From the NCBI GenBank assembly GCA_903828515.1, contig CAIKMD010000006.1, positions 558,001-622,000 on the forward strand: a stretch of DNA of 64,000 nt, read 5' to 3'. The DNA is from an uncultured Rhodospirillales bacterium (GTDB taxonomy: Bacteria; Pseudomonadota; Alphaproteobacteria; ATCC43930; CGMCC-115725). Positions 26,411 to 35,888 of this stretch are shown here, one piece after another; position 1 is the stretch's first letter, and each line of letters starts with the position of its first letter. Both the position numbers and the translations under genes were made by a program. Below the pieces are notes generated by a model. It saw only the letters and a list, made by a program, of their open reading frames with translations. It ran no database searches and was not told the origin of the DNA.

Positions 26411-27442
26411 ATGCTTCATGTTCTGCCGGCGAGAAAAGAAACCGTTCACTGGGGTTATTTCGATGCCGGCCTCGCACCGGTCCTGCAGGTAAAAAGCGGC
26501 GATCTCGTTCGGATGGAGGCGGTTACCCATCACGCCGGCGACGCGCCCGATCTCCTGATGGATGAGGGCATCCGCCAGCTCTATCGCGACGTTCCTGAAT
26601 CCGATCGGTTTCCCGGCGTGCACATCATGACCGGCCCGATTTACGTCGAAGGCGCGCGCCCCGGCGACATGCTCGAGATCCGTTATCTCGAGATGACACC
26701 GCGGCTGCTCTACGGCTCGAATCTCGCGGCCAATTGGGGCTATCTCTATAAAGAGTTCGGCGAGAAAGAACGGGTGACGATCTATTCGATCGACGCCAAC
26801 AGCAATCAGGCCGAAGCCGTGTTCGCCTACAACTACCCCGGCAAATACATGACGCCCGGGAAAATTACCGATACCAAAACCTGCGATTGCCAGCCGGCGC
26901 TCGTCGGATTCCGGGTGCCGGTGCGGCCGCATCTCGGTACCGCCGGCGTGGCGCCCGACGTGAAGGGACGCATCAGCACGATTCCGCCTGGCATTCATGG
27001 CGGCAATATCGACAATTGGCGCATCGGTGCCGGCGCCACGATGTACTACCCGGTCGCGGTCGATGGTGGGCTGTTCTCGGTCGGCGACCCGCATATCTCG
27101 CAAGGCGACGGCGAGATCAGCGGCACGGCGATCGAAGCCTCGCTCGACGTTTTGCTGCAGATCAATCTTCGCCGCGACTTTCACTTTCCGTCGCCGCTGC
27201 TCGAGACGCCGAACGAGTGGATCGTTCATGGCTTCGACGAGGATCTCAACGTGGCGATGCGCTCGGCCTCGCTCGAAATGCTGAAGCTCCTGACCGACAT
27301 TCAGCACACGTCGCGCGACGATGCCTATTCGCTGATGAGCGTCGCGGCCGATTTCGCCGTGACCCAGGTGGTCGATGGGCGACAGGGCGTTCATGTGCGT
27401 ATCCCGCGCTCGGTGTTCCCGCCGCGCAAACGGTTAAGCTGA
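26411..27442 (+). CDS. Acetamidase/formamidase family amidohydrolase
   Basis: 343 residues covering one FmdA domain: ETVHWGYFDAGLAP at the start, AVTHHAGDAPD, VPVRPHLGTAGVAPD, GGNIDNWRIGAGATMYYPV (from residue ~197) and VGDPHISQGDGEISGTAIE with the metal-site His, Asp and Glu. It releases ammonia from a small amide; which amide is unknown. ATG 26411 follows AAGAGAGAGC. It aligns with the C-terminal half of the fusion upstream but is shorter, lacking an insert of about 40 residues after the THH motif. The binding-protein gene follows immediately. Confidence 0.9.
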   Translation: MLHVLPARKETVHWGYFDAGLAPVLQVKSGDLVRMEAVTHHAGDAPDLLMDEGIRQLYRDVPESDRFPGVHIMTGPIYVEGARPGDMLEIRYLEMTPRLLYGSNLAANWGYLYKEFGEKERVTIYSIDANSNQAEAVFAYNYPGKYMTPGKITDTKTCDCQPALVGFRVPVRPHLGTAGVAPDVKGRISTIPPGIHGGNIDNWRIGAGATMYYPVAVDGGLFSVGDPHISQGDGEISGTAIEASLDVLLQINLRRDFHFPSPLLETPNEWIVHGFDEDLNVAMRSASLEMLKLLTDIQHTSRDDAYSLMSVAADFAVTQVVDGRQGVHVRIPRSVFPPRKRLS

Positions 27443-27445
27443 GCT

Positions 27446-28324
27446 TTGTTCGTGCGACGTTGGGCCCAGGCTTCTCGCTGGTTTCATGGTCTTGGACTTC
27501 TGATCCTGTGCCTCGGCCTGGCCGGATGGCCGGACCGCGCGGCGGCGGCCGAACCCAAATGCGAACCGGCGAAGATCGGCACGAAATATCCAAGCCTCGC
27601 CGGGAAGACTTTTCGGTCCGCGATCGATCCGGCGGGCAAGCCCTACGCCTATCGCGTCCCGGATGACCTGACGAAAATCACCGGTCTCGATGCCGAATTC
27701 GCACGCGCGGTATTTTCCTGCATCGGCGCGCCGGTGGAGTTCGTCGTCGGCACGTTGTCGGGCATCGTGCCCGCGATGGCCGCCGGTCAGATCGATCTGA
27801 CCTTCAGCCATTTCATCTATACGCCGGAGCGCGCTCAACAAGTCGACTTCGTGCTGTTCTACAAAGTCAGCGCGGTCATCGTGGTTCAGAAGGGGAATCC
27901 GAAGAACATTCGTTCCCTCAACGATCTTTGCGGTCTGCGCGGCGCCACGCAATTGGGGAGTACCGAAGTCGACACGCTGCAGCGGACGACGGATGCCTGC
28001 GTCGCGGCGCATAAGGGCGAGATCGTCGTCTCCTACGCGCCCAATCGCCCATCGGGGCTCCAGCAACTGCAGACCGACCGAATCGATGCATTGCTCGGCA
28101 TCGGCACGGCGGTGACCTACGCCAGCGATCTCTTCGATATCGCGGGGACCTACGTCAACGGCGGCCTCGCCGGCGTCGGCACGCGCAAGGGGGACAAAGA
28201 ACTTCAGCAGGCGATCTTTGATGCCGTGACGGTTCTGCAGGCGAACGGCGAGGAGAAGAAGCTCTACGAGACGTTCGAAGTCGATCATGCCTATGCCGCG
28301 CCGCCGAAGATCGTGGCGCAATGA
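27446..28324 (+). CDS. Amino-acid-type (family 3) ABC substrate-binding protein, copy A
   Basis: About 290 residues. Start uncertain: TTG 27446 or GTG 27452, both with weak sites. Signal peptide FHGLGLLILCLGLAGWPD, ending near AAAAEP. The mature start has CEPAKIGTKYPSLAGKT, a signature shared with copies at 30817, 33803 and 38448. The family-3 pattern continues with GLDAEFARAVFSCIGAP, YTPERAQQVDFVLFY and GSTEVDTLQ. It should pair with the permease-ATPase fusion at 31951. It precedes two Rieske genes. Confidence 0.87.
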   Translation: MFVRRWAQASRWFHGLGLLILCLGLAGWPDRAAAAEPKCEPAKIGTKYPSLAGKTFRSAIDPAGKPYAYRVPDDLTKITGLDAEFARAVFSCIGAPVEFVVGTLSGIVPAMAAGQIDLTFSHFIYTPERAQQVDFVLFYKVSAVIVVQKGNPKNIRSLNDLCGLRGATQLGSTEVDTLQRTTDACVAAHKGEIVVSYAPNRPSGLQQLQTDRIDALLGIGTAVTYASDLFDIAGTYVNGGLAGVGTRKGDKELQQAIFDAVTVLQANGEEKKLYETFEVDHAYAAPPKIVAQ

Positions 28325-28373
28325 TTTGAGACGACCATAGGGCCGGGCAGCGCGCGCCAATGGGGAGGGTGAT

Positions 28374-29579
28374 ATGAAGGGTTCGTGTCTGACCTACGAA
28401 TTTTTTGCCAGCCTCGACAGCTCGGCCTGCGATGTGAACGCGGCGGAGACCCTGCCGCCCGCCTGCTACATGGACCCGACATTCTACGAATTTGAAAAAG
28501 AAGCGATCTTCTATCGCGAGTGGCTGTGCGTCGGCCGAGAAGCATGGGCGAAAGAGCCGGGCGATTTCTTCACGGCCACGCAGGTCGGTGAACCGATCAT
28601 CGTCGTCCGCAACCGTGACGGCATGTTGAAAGCCCTGTCGTCGGTGTGTCAGCACCGCGCGGCGTTGGTCGTGGAAGGTCACGGCAACGCAAGATCGTTT
28701 CGCTGCCCTTACCATCATTGGACCTATTCGCTGGACGGAAATCTGGTCGCGGCGCCGGAAATGGATCGGGCGTGTAATTTCGACAAGGCGCAGGTCCGGT
28801 TGCCCGAAATCAAGCTGGAGGTCTGGCTCGGCTTCGTCTTCATCAACTTCGATCCCGATGCGGCGCCGCTGGCGCCGCGCCTGTCGGCGGTGACCGCGAT
28901 TCTCCAGAACTACGATCTTTCCGGCGCCGATGAGCGGCGTCAGCCGGTGGATCTCCGCAAGGAGATGTGGAACTGGAAGATTCGCTACGAGAACGCCAAC
29001 GACAATTATCACGCGCCGCGTCTGCATGCGGGCCCGGTGACCGATTGCTTCACCACCGACCTGCCCGATTTTCCCGATCTGCCGGCCGATACGGCGGGCT
29101 ATTACCGGACCAACCGCACCACGCATCCCGATTTCAGCCTGAACGTCACGACGAAAGCGGCCTTGCCGATTTTCCCCAAGCTGACCGCCGAGGAGCGTCA
29201 TCGCGTCGTCTTTCTTTGCGTGCCGCCGACGCTGACGATGAATTGCTGCTGCGACGTGGTGAATTTCACCATGTTCTATGTCGAAGGGGTCGCTGAAATG
29301 TCGTCGCGTCGCGGCTTCGCCGTGGCGCCGGGCGCGATGGCGCAGCCCTTGTTCGAAGAGGTGTGGAAGACGCTCGTCGGCAAGGGCCGGGCGGAAGTCC
29401 AGGACCAGGACCGCTATGTCGACAAGCTCGTGCAGACGGGGCTCGGCTCGAAATTCGCCATTCGCGGCCGCTACTCGTGGCAGGAGAAATCGCAGAACGA
29501 ACTCAGTTCGTGGCTGGTGCGGCGATACCAGGAATTTTGGAAGCGGCAATCGCAGCCGCAAGGCGCTTTGACATCATGA
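28374..29579 (+). CDS. Rieske oxygenase alpha subunit (family copy 2)
   Basis: 401 residues. Rieske ligands begin at C92 (CQHRAAL, then CPYHHWTYSLDG); the iron site is D210-N-Y-H213 with APRLH, where N replaces the G found in most relatives, and A-P replaces A-N before the second His. The last ligand is likely the D in QDQDRYVDKLVQ. The active-site differences suggest a distinct substrate. RBS GGGGAGGG. It is followed by another copy after 7 bp. Confidence 0.92.
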   Translation: MKGSCLTYEFFASLDSSACDVNAAETLPPACYMDPTFYEFEKEAIFYREWLCVGREAWAKEPGDFFTATQVGEPIIVVRNRDGMLKALSSVCQHRAALVVEGHGNARSFRCPYHHWTYSLDGNLVAAPEMDRACNFDKAQVRLPEIKLEVWLGFVFINFDPDAAPLAPRLSAVTAILQNYDLSGADERRQPVDLRKEMWNWKIRYENANDNYHAPRLHAGPVTDCFTTDLPDFPDLPADTAGYYRTNRTTHPDFSLNVTTKAALPIFPKLTAEERHRVVFLCVPPTLTMNCCCDVVNFTMFYVEGVAEMSSRRGFAVAPGAMAQPLFEEVWKTLVGKGRAEVQDQDRYVDKLVQTGLGSKFAIRGRYSWQEKSQNELSSWLVRRYQEFWKRQSQPQGALTS

Positions 29580-29586
29580 TGAACTT

Positions 29587-30783
29587 ATGACGCACGCCGT
29601 GTTGGACGACGCCTTCATCGACAGCCTCGCGATTTCGGTCTGCGACATCAATCGCGCCGTCGCCCTGCCGCCGTCCTGTTACACCGATCGCGAATTCTTC
29701 GAGTTCGAAAAGGAAGCGATTTTCAATCGCGAATGGCTGTGCGTCGGCCGGGAATCCTGGGTCAAGGAACCGGGCGATTATTTCACGACGTCGCATGTCG
29801 GCGAGCCGATCATCGTCGCGCGCACCCGCGAGGGCGAACTCAAGGCGATGTCGGCCGTATGCCAGCACCGCGCCGCTTTGGTCGCGGAAGGCCACGGTAG
29901 CGTGCGGTCTTTCATGTGCCCCTATCATCACTGGACCTACGCGCTCGACGGGCGCCTGGTGTCGGCGCCCGATATGGAGCGGGCCGAGGAATTCGATTGC
30001 GCGGCGATCCGCCTGCCCGAGATCAGGCTCGAGACCTGGCTCGGGTTCATCTTCATCAATTTCGATCTGGATGCGGCGCCGCTCGGTCCGCGGCTGACCG
30101 GGTTGACCGACGCCCTCGCGAATTACGATCTGGCCAATGCCGACGGGGCGAGCCGTGGCGAAGCCCTTGGCGCGGGCTGGGGACAGAAATACGCGTGGAA
30201 CTGGAAGGTCCATTTCGAAAACAGCAACGACTCCTATCACGCGAACAAGCTCCACAAGGGCTTCAACGAGATCATGCCGACCGCGCTGGCGAGTTTTCCC
30301 GAGATGCCGGAAGGAAGCGCCGGGTACTACCGCGACGGTCCGACGCTCGAGAAGGACGCGGGGTTCAATCCGACGGATCGCGCGATCCTGCCGATTTTCC
30401 CGAAGTTGACCGACAAGGAACGCGGACGCGTGATCTTCGCGAACATTCCGCCGAGCTTCACCCTGTTCGCGCGGGTCGATCTCGTCGTCTTCAACATCAT
30501 TCACGTCCAAGGCCCCGAGGAAATCGCCACCGGCAGCGGTTGGCTGGTCGCGCCCGGCGTCTCGAAGCAGCCGCGCTTTCAGGAGCGCAAACAGATGACG
30601 AGCAGTGCCAATCCCGAGGTCCAGCGCCAGGACCGGCATGTCGATGCGCTCGTGCAGACGGGGTTGCGGTCGCGCTATGCGACGCGCGGACGATATTCCT
30701 GGCAGGAGGGCGCCCAGGCGATCTTCAACAATTGGCTGGTCGATCGGTATCGCGCGTCCTGGGGCAAGCGCAAGCCGGGCTGA
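29587..30783 (+). CDS. Rieske oxygenase alpha subunit (family copy 3)
   Basis: 398 residues. Ligands C92 (CQHRAAL) and CPYHHW; iron site D215-S-Y-H218 with ANKLH. It carries a short insert (ASRGEALGAGWGQKYAWNW) before the iron site where its relatives have a shorter charged stretch. C-terminal RQDRHVDALVQ and GRYSWQE are conserved. It starts 7 bp after copy 2 with only a weak ribosome site, so translation is likely coupled. The tandem arrangement could give two specificities or a mixed oligomer. Confidence 0.92.
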   Translation: MTHAVLDDAFIDSLAISVCDINRAVALPPSCYTDREFFEFEKEAIFNREWLCVGRESWVKEPGDYFTTSHVGEPIIVARTREGELKAMSAVCQHRAALVAEGHGSVRSFMCPYHHWTYALDGRLVSAPDMERAEEFDCAAIRLPEIRLETWLGFIFINFDLDAAPLGPRLTGLTDALANYDLANADGASRGEALGAGWGQKYAWNWKVHFENSNDSYHANKLHKGFNEIMPTALASFPEMPEGSAGYYRDGPTLEKDAGFNPTDRAILPIFPKLTDKERGRVIFANIPPSFTLFARVDLVVFNIIHVQGPEEIATGSGWLVAPGVSKQPRFQERKQMTSSANPEVQRQDRHVDALVQTGLRSRYATRGRYSWQEGAQAIFNNWLVDRYRASWGKRKPG

Positions 30784-30816
30784 CATCGTCCCCCGCGTTG
30801 ACGAGGAGAAATTCGG

Positions 30817-31680
30817 ATGGGTCGCTCATCACGCCTGGCCGTTCTGCTGACGGCCTTGTTGTTTCCCGCCGCCATCGTTTTATCGCTGTCTCCGGCGTTC
30901 GCCGCCGATCCGACCTGCGAACCGGGCAAACTGGCGACGAAATATCCGAGTCTTGCCGGAAAGACGATCAAGTTGAGCATTACCGGCGACGGCAAGCCGC
31001 TCAGCTATCGCGATCCGAACAATCTCGACAATGTCATCGGTTTCTCGCCCGATCAGGCCCGTGCCGCCTTCGCCTGTATCGGCGCGCCTTACACGCTGAC
31101 CGTCGTGCCGTTCTCGGGGGCGCTCGCCGCGCTGATCGCGGGGCAGGTCGATGTCTTCTGGGGAACGCTCTTCTATTCGCCCGAGCGCGCGAAGGCAGTC
31201 GATCTCGTGACCTACATGGTGGGCGCGTCGGGCGGCGTCGTGCCCAAGGGCAATCCTAAAAACATCGGCGGGCTCGGTGATCTCTGCGGCCTGCGCGCGG
31301 TGGCGCCTGTCGGCGGGATGGAGGTGATCAAGCTCAACGACACCAATCAGGCCTGCCTTGCCGCGCACAAGCCCGGGGTCGAAGTGATGACGGCCACCGA
31401 TCGGCCTTCCGCCCTCCGCCTCTTCGAGAACGATCGGGCGGATCTCTATCTCGGTATCGGCTTGAAGCAGGCTTACGATCCGGCGCTTTACACCTTCGCC
31501 TTCGCCTATGTGAACGACCTCAAGACCGGCGTCGGCGTCCACAAGGGCGACAAGGATCTGGACCAGGCGATCTACGATGCCTTCGCGGTCATGCACAAGG
31601 ACGGGACCGACAAGGCCCTGTTGACCAAATACGAGATCGATCCCGGTTTGAGCGTGCCGCCGGAAATCATCGTGCAGTGA
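30817..31680 (+). CDS. Family 3 ABC substrate-binding protein, copy B
   Basis: 287 residues. Signal peptide SSRLAVLLTALLFPAAIVL with cleavage near AFAAD. The mature start carries CEPGKLATKYPSLAGKT, as in the other three copies, then FSPDQARAAFACIGAP and YSPERAKAVDLVTYM. RBS ACGAGGAGAA. It is the copy nearest to the permease-ATPase fusion (270 bp downstream). The gap 31681-31950 holds a GGGCCG/CGGCCC hairpin (31780-31795) with no T-run and no gene I can support. Confidence 0.9.
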   Translation: MGRSSRLAVLLTALLFPAAIVLSLSPAFAADPTCEPGKLATKYPSLAGKTIKLSITGDGKPLSYRDPNNLDNVIGFSPDQARAAFACIGAPYTLTVVPFSGALAALIAGQVDVFWGTLFYSPERAKAVDLVTYMVGASGGVVPKGNPKNIGGLGDLCGLRAVAPVGGMEVIKLNDTNQACLAAHKPGVEVMTATDRPSALRLFENDRADLYLGIGLKQAYDPALYTFAFAYVNDLKTGVGVHKGDKDLDQAIYDAFAVMHKDGTDKALLTKYEIDPGLSVPPEIIVQ

Positions 31681-31950
31681 CGCCGGCGACGATCGGCGAT
31701 CGCAACCAATGAGGGCGGCCCCTCCACCCGACTCGTCTCGAAAAACCTCGATATTGGAATGGGTTGGCCGCATCGCAGCGGGCCGGCTGCGGCCCGTGCG
31801 CCTGGGGCAAAATCTTGTGCGTGAGGGTCCAAGTACGCCGTCGGCGGCGACGATAGTCTCAAATCTGCCAAAAAAAGAATCACGCGCCTTCTGGGAACAA
31901 GGGAACCGACGGGAAGGCGGCAGCGATAACCGGCAGCCAACGAGGACGTA

Positions 31951-33663
31951 ATGCACGTCTCGATCTTCCACCGACCCGCCTATTTCGCCGTGATCGCGAC
32001 CCTGAGCGTATTGTCGGTGTTCGGTATCCGCATCGCCTATGCCGCTGACGCCGACTTGTCTCGGCTCGAGGCGACCGGGGTTTGGCTCCAAAACGTCGGC
32101 CACTACGCGACGATGCCGTTCCTGTTGCGCGGCGCCTACCTCGCCATCGAAATCTCCGTGCTCGCCCTGTCGGGCGGATTGATGCTGGGTCTTCTCCTCG
32201 CCGTGATGCGCCTCTCGCGGCTGAAGGCGGCAAGGGGTTTCGCCTGGGGTTATGTGTGGTTCGTGCGCGGCACGCCGCTGCTGCTGCAACTGGTTTTTCT
32301 CTACGACGCCCTGCCGGCCATCGGTATCAAGCTCGACAGCTTCACGACGGCCGTGCTGGGCTTCGCGCTCAACGAGGCCGCGTTCAGCGCGGAGTTCATT
32401 CGCGGCGGATTGCTCTCGGTCAATCGCAACCAGACCGTGGCGGCGGCGTCGCTCGGCATGTCGCCGTTTTTATCGTTGCGGCGGATCATCCTTCCACAAG
32501 CGATGCGCGCGATTCTGCCGGCGGTCGCCAACAGCGCCGTCAGCATGATCAAGGGGACCTCGGTCGCCTCGGTGATCTTCGTCAATGAACTCACGTTCCG
32601 CAGCGAACAGATCGTCGCGCAGAACTTTCAGTTCTTCACGGTGCTGACCGCGGCGGGCCTGATCTATCTCGCGATGACGACGGTGGTGGGATCGGCGCAG
32701 GCGGCGCTGGAGCGGCACTACAGCCTGGATCGCGATGCCAGTTCGCAAAAGCCGTCGGTCTTTGCGCGGCTGCGCAATCTCTTTCCGCGTCGCGCCGCCG
32801 CGCCGGTTTGCACCGAACCCGTCGGTCCGCTGCCGGCCGTGAATAACTGGCTCGAGGATTTCGGCGCTGCTTTTCCGCCTCTGGTCAACGACAAGGATAC
32901 GCGCTGTCTCGTCTGCACCAATGTCCAGAAGTCCTATGGCGACAAGGAAATCCTGCGCGGCCTCGATCTGACGGTCGAGCGCGGCGAAGTCGTCGTCATC
33001 ATCGGCCCGAGCGGTTCGGGGAAAAGCACGCTGCTGCGGCTGATCAATCATCTCGAACACCTCGACTGGGGCGAGATCAAGGTCGACGGCGCCTATGTCG
33101 GTTACGAAAAAATCGGCAACGGGTTGAAGCCGCAGCGCGATCTCGCCAAGGCGCGGGCGGCGGCGCGCATCGGCATGGTGTTCCAGCATTTCAATCTCTT
33201 CGATCACCTGACCGCGCTGGAAAACGTGATCGAGACGCCCGTGCACGTCTATGGCGAGAATCCGGAAAAGGCGCGCGCCCGCGGCATGCGTCTGCTCGAC
33301 AGCGTCGGGCTCTCCAACCACGCCAATCTTCTGCCCCACCGGCTCTCGGGCGGCCAACAGCAACGCGTGGCGATCGCGCGCGCGCTGGCGATCTCGCCGC
33401 GCCTGATGCTGTTCGATGAGCCGACCTCGGCGCTCGATCCCGAACTCGTCGACGAAGTCCTCGGGACGATCCGTAGCCTCGCCCTGGGCGGGATGACGAT
33501 GGTCGTGGTGACCCACGAAATCCGCTTTGCCCGCGAAGTGGCCGATCGCATCGTCTTCATCGACGAGGGCGAAATCGTCGAACAGGGCACGCCGGAAAAG
33601 GTTCTGGGCAGCCCCGAACACGATCGGACGCGGCGCTTTCTGCGCATCGTCGAGCACGCCTGA
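31951..33663 (+). CDS. Fused amino-acid-type ABC permease-ATPase
   Basis: 570 residues. Residues ~1-270 are a HisM/GlnP-type permease (RGTPLLLQLVFLYDALP and AAASLGMSPFLSLRRIILPQ, the EAA loop). Residues ~328-570 are a GlnQ/HisP-type ATPase with Walker A GPSGSGKST (~351), Q-loop MVFQHFNLFDHLTALEN, signature RLSGGQQQRVAIAR, Walker B LMLFDEPTSALD and switch VVVTHEIRFA. The two are usually separate genes. As the only channel in the Rieske region, it probably serves all four family-3 binding proteins (27446, 30817, 33803, 38448). Confidence 0.93.
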   Translation: MHVSIFHRPAYFAVIATLSVLSVFGIRIAYAADADLSRLEATGVWLQNVGHYATMPFLLRGAYLAIEISVLALSGGLMLGLLLAVMRLSRLKAARGFAWGYVWFVRGTPLLLQLVFLYDALPAIGIKLDSFTTAVLGFALNEAAFSAEFIRGGLLSVNRNQTVAAASLGMSPFLSLRRIILPQAMRAILPAVANSAVSMIKGTSVASVIFVNELTFRSEQIVAQNFQFFTVLTAAGLIYLAMTTVVGSAQAALERHYSLDRDASSQKPSVFARLRNLFPRRAAAPVCTEPVGPLPAVNNWLEDFGAAFPPLVNDKDTRCLVCTNVQKSYGDKEILRGLDLTVERGEVVVIIGPSGSGKSTLLRLINHLEHLDWGEIKVDGAYVGYEKIGNGLKPQRDLAKARAAARIGMVFQHFNLFDHLTALENVIETPVHVYGENPEKARARGMRLLDSVGLSNHANLLPHRLSGGQQQRVAIARALAISPRLMLFDEPTSALDPELVDEVLGTIRSLALGGMTMVVVTHEIRFAREVADRIVFIDEGEIVEQGTPEKVLGSPEHDRTRRFLRIVEHA

Positions 33664-33802
33664 ATCCGATGAATACCGGCCGGTTTTCCGGACAAATCAT
33701 TATGCGGATGCGATCAAGTCCGTGGCGTGGCCGCGACCTAGTATTTCAGGCGTCGTCACGCTCGCGGGCGGTGACGCGCGAACCAGATGGAAAGGCCCTG
33801 AC

Positions 33803-34657
33803 ATGAACTTGCGTCTCCTGGCGTCGATCGGCGCTTGTGCGGTGGTTTTGGGTATTCTGGTATCGGGGAGCCCGGCATTGGCGCAGGCCGCGAAATGCGA
33901 GCCGCAGAAAGTCGCCACGAAGTATCCCGGCCTCGCCGGAAAAACCCTCAAGGTCGGGGTGAGCGCGGCGGACAAGCCGACCTCGTTTCGCGACGAGAAC
34001 GACCCCAACAAGATCACCGGGTTCGATCCCGAATTCGCCAAGGCGGTCTTTGCCTGTATCGGCGTCCCCTTCGAATTTTCGGTCGGTGGATGGTCGGGGC
34101 TGATGCCGGCTTTGGTCGCCGGCCAGACCGATGTCATGTGGGATGGGCTCTATTACACGCCGGAGCGGGCAAAATCGGTCGATTACGTGCTCTACACGTC
34201 GGCCGGTTCGGCCATCGTCGTCCCGAAAGGCAATCCGAAAAAGATTCATTCGCTCGATGATCTCTGCGGCCTGAAATCGGTCTCCCAGATCGGCAGCACC
34301 GAAATCGCGACCATGCAGAAGACGAGTGACGCCTGCGTCGCGGCGCATAAACCCGAGGTGACGATCGTCGCCTCGCAGGACCGGCCGAGCGGCATTCTTC
34401 AACTGACGACCGGCCGTGTCGACGCGTATCTCGGTATCGCGATCGCGGCGTATGATCCGGCGCTCACCGAGATCGCCTATACCTACAGCACCGGGATCAA
34501 GATCGGCGTCGGTGTCGGCAAGGGCAACAAGGTGCTCGAAGAGGCGATCTACGACTCGATCAAGATTCTGCAGGCCGACGGCACCGCCAAGAAATTCTAC
34601 GGGATGTTCAATCTCGATCCGGCGTTGGACGTTCCGGCGCAAATCGCCCTGCAATAA
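33803..34657 (+). CDS. Family 3 ABC substrate-binding protein, copy C
   Basis: 284 residues. ATG 33803 follows AAAGG. Signal peptide LLASIGACAVVLGILVSGSP, then AQAAKCEPQKVATKYPGLAGKT. The family pattern follows: GFDPEFAKAVFACIGVP, YTPERAKSVDYVLYT and GSTEIATMQKTSDACVAAHK. Part of the repeating unit 'binding protein then Rieske oxygenase'; copy 4 of the oxygenase starts 25 bp downstream. Confidence 0.9.
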   Translation: MNLRLLASIGACAVVLGILVSGSPALAQAAKCEPQKVATKYPGLAGKTLKVGVSAADKPTSFRDENDPNKITGFDPEFAKAVFACIGVPFEFSVGGWSGLMPALVAGQTDVMWDGLYYTPERAKSVDYVLYTSAGSAIVVPKGNPKKIHSLDDLCGLKSVSQIGSTEIATMQKTSDACVAAHKPEVTIVASQDRPSGILQLTTGRVDAYLGIAIAAYDPALTEIAYTYSTGIKIGVGVGKGNKVLEEAIYDSIKILQADGTAKKFYGMFNLDPALDVPAQIALQ

Positions 34658-34682
34658 AGCGATACGTAAAACGGAGACAGAC

Positions 34683-35879
34683 ATGGACGGCGGATTTCTG
34701 AGTGACGCGTTTTTCTCGAGCCTCGACAGCTCGGTCCGCGAGGTGAACGCGGCGGAGACGCTGCCGCCGGTTTGCTACACCGATCCGGATTTCTTCAAAT
34801 TCGAAAAGGACGCGATTTTCTATCGCGAATGGCTGTGCGTCGGCCGTGAGGCCTGGGTCAAAAATCCCGGCGATTATTTCACGGCATCGCAGATCGGCGA
34901 GCCCTTGATCATTGCCCGCAATCGCGAGGGTGAACTCAAGGCGATGTCCGCGGTGTGTCAGCATCGCGCGATGCTCGTCGCGGACGGCATGGGCAATGCG
35001 CGATCCTTCCGGTGCCCTTACCACCACTGGACCTATTCGCTGGACGGCAACCTGGTCGCCGCGCCCGAGATGGATCGCGCCTGCAATTTCGACAAGGCGG
35101 ATTTCCGGCTTCCCGAGGTGAAACTCGAAACCTGGCTCGGGTTCATCTTCATCAATTTCGATCCCGATGCGGCACCGTTGGCGCCGCGACTCAGCGCGGT
35201 GACGGCGGTATTGAAGAATTACAATATTGCCGACAACGACGAACTCGATCGGCCCGCCAGCGAGCCGCGCAAGGAGTTGTGGAACTGGAAGGTCCGGTAC
35301 GAGAACGCCAATGACGGCTATCACGCCAACCGGCTTCACGGGGGGGCGGTGCATGATTGCGTGCCGAGCGCCTTGGCGACCTTCCCCGAACTGCCGGCCG
35401 ATACGGCGGGATATTTTCGCTACAACGGCACCACGACCCAGGATTTCGGCTTCAACCCGACATTGAAGGCGGTCCTGCCGATTTTCCCCGGTCTCACGAT
35501 GGAAGACCGCAACCGGTATCTCTTTCTCTGCATCCCGCCGACCCTGACGATGAATTGCGGCAGCGACCTGATCAGTTTCAGCATGTTCAACATCGAGGGG
35601 CCGGACGAAATGACCTCGCGGCGCGGCTGGCAGGTGGCGCCGGGCGCTTTGAAACAGCCGCTGTTCGCCGAACGGCTCAGTACGATCATGAGTACCTTTG
35701 CGGCGATCGTCGAGCAGGACCGCGACGTCGACAAGGCTGTCCAGATCGGCCTTCATTCGAAATTCGCCACGCGCGGCCGCTACTCGTGGCAGGAACAGTC
35801 GCAGCGCGAACTCAATAATTGGATCGTGAGCCGCTATCAGGCCGAATGGGCACGGCGCCGCGCGAAGAACGCCGCGTAA
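34683..35879 (+). CDS. Rieske oxygenase alpha subunit (family copy 4)
   Basis: 398 residues. C92 starts the Rieske motif (CQHRAML, CPYHHWTYSLDG). The iron site is NANDGYHANRLH and the C-terminal ligand is likely the D of VEQDRDVDKAVQ. It closely resembles copy 2 around EMDRACNFDKA and PDAAPLAPRLSAVTA, so these two look like the most recent pair by eye. ATG 34683, with GGAG nine bases upstream. It converges on copy 5 with 9 bp between the stops. Confidence 0.92.
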   Translation: MDGGFLSDAFFSSLDSSVREVNAAETLPPVCYTDPDFFKFEKDAIFYREWLCVGREAWVKNPGDYFTASQIGEPLIIARNREGELKAMSAVCQHRAMLVADGMGNARSFRCPYHHWTYSLDGNLVAAPEMDRACNFDKADFRLPEVKLETWLGFIFINFDPDAAPLAPRLSAVTAVLKNYNIADNDELDRPASEPRKELWNWKVRYENANDGYHANRLHGGAVHDCVPSALATFPELPADTAGYFRYNGTTTQDFGFNPTLKAVLPIFPGLTMEDRNRYLFLCIPPTLTMNCGSDLISFSMFNIEGPDEMTSRRGWQVAPGALKQPLFAERLSTIMSTFAAIVEQDRDVDKAVQIGLHSKFATRGRYSWQEQSQRELNNWIVSRYQAEWARRRAKNAA

Positions 35880-35888
35880 CCGACAGGA

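Noticed and set aside
31780-31795. GGGCCG/CGGCCC hairpin before the permease-ATPase gene as a terminator
   Set aside because: No T tract follows, and such GC palindromes are common by chance in this DNA.
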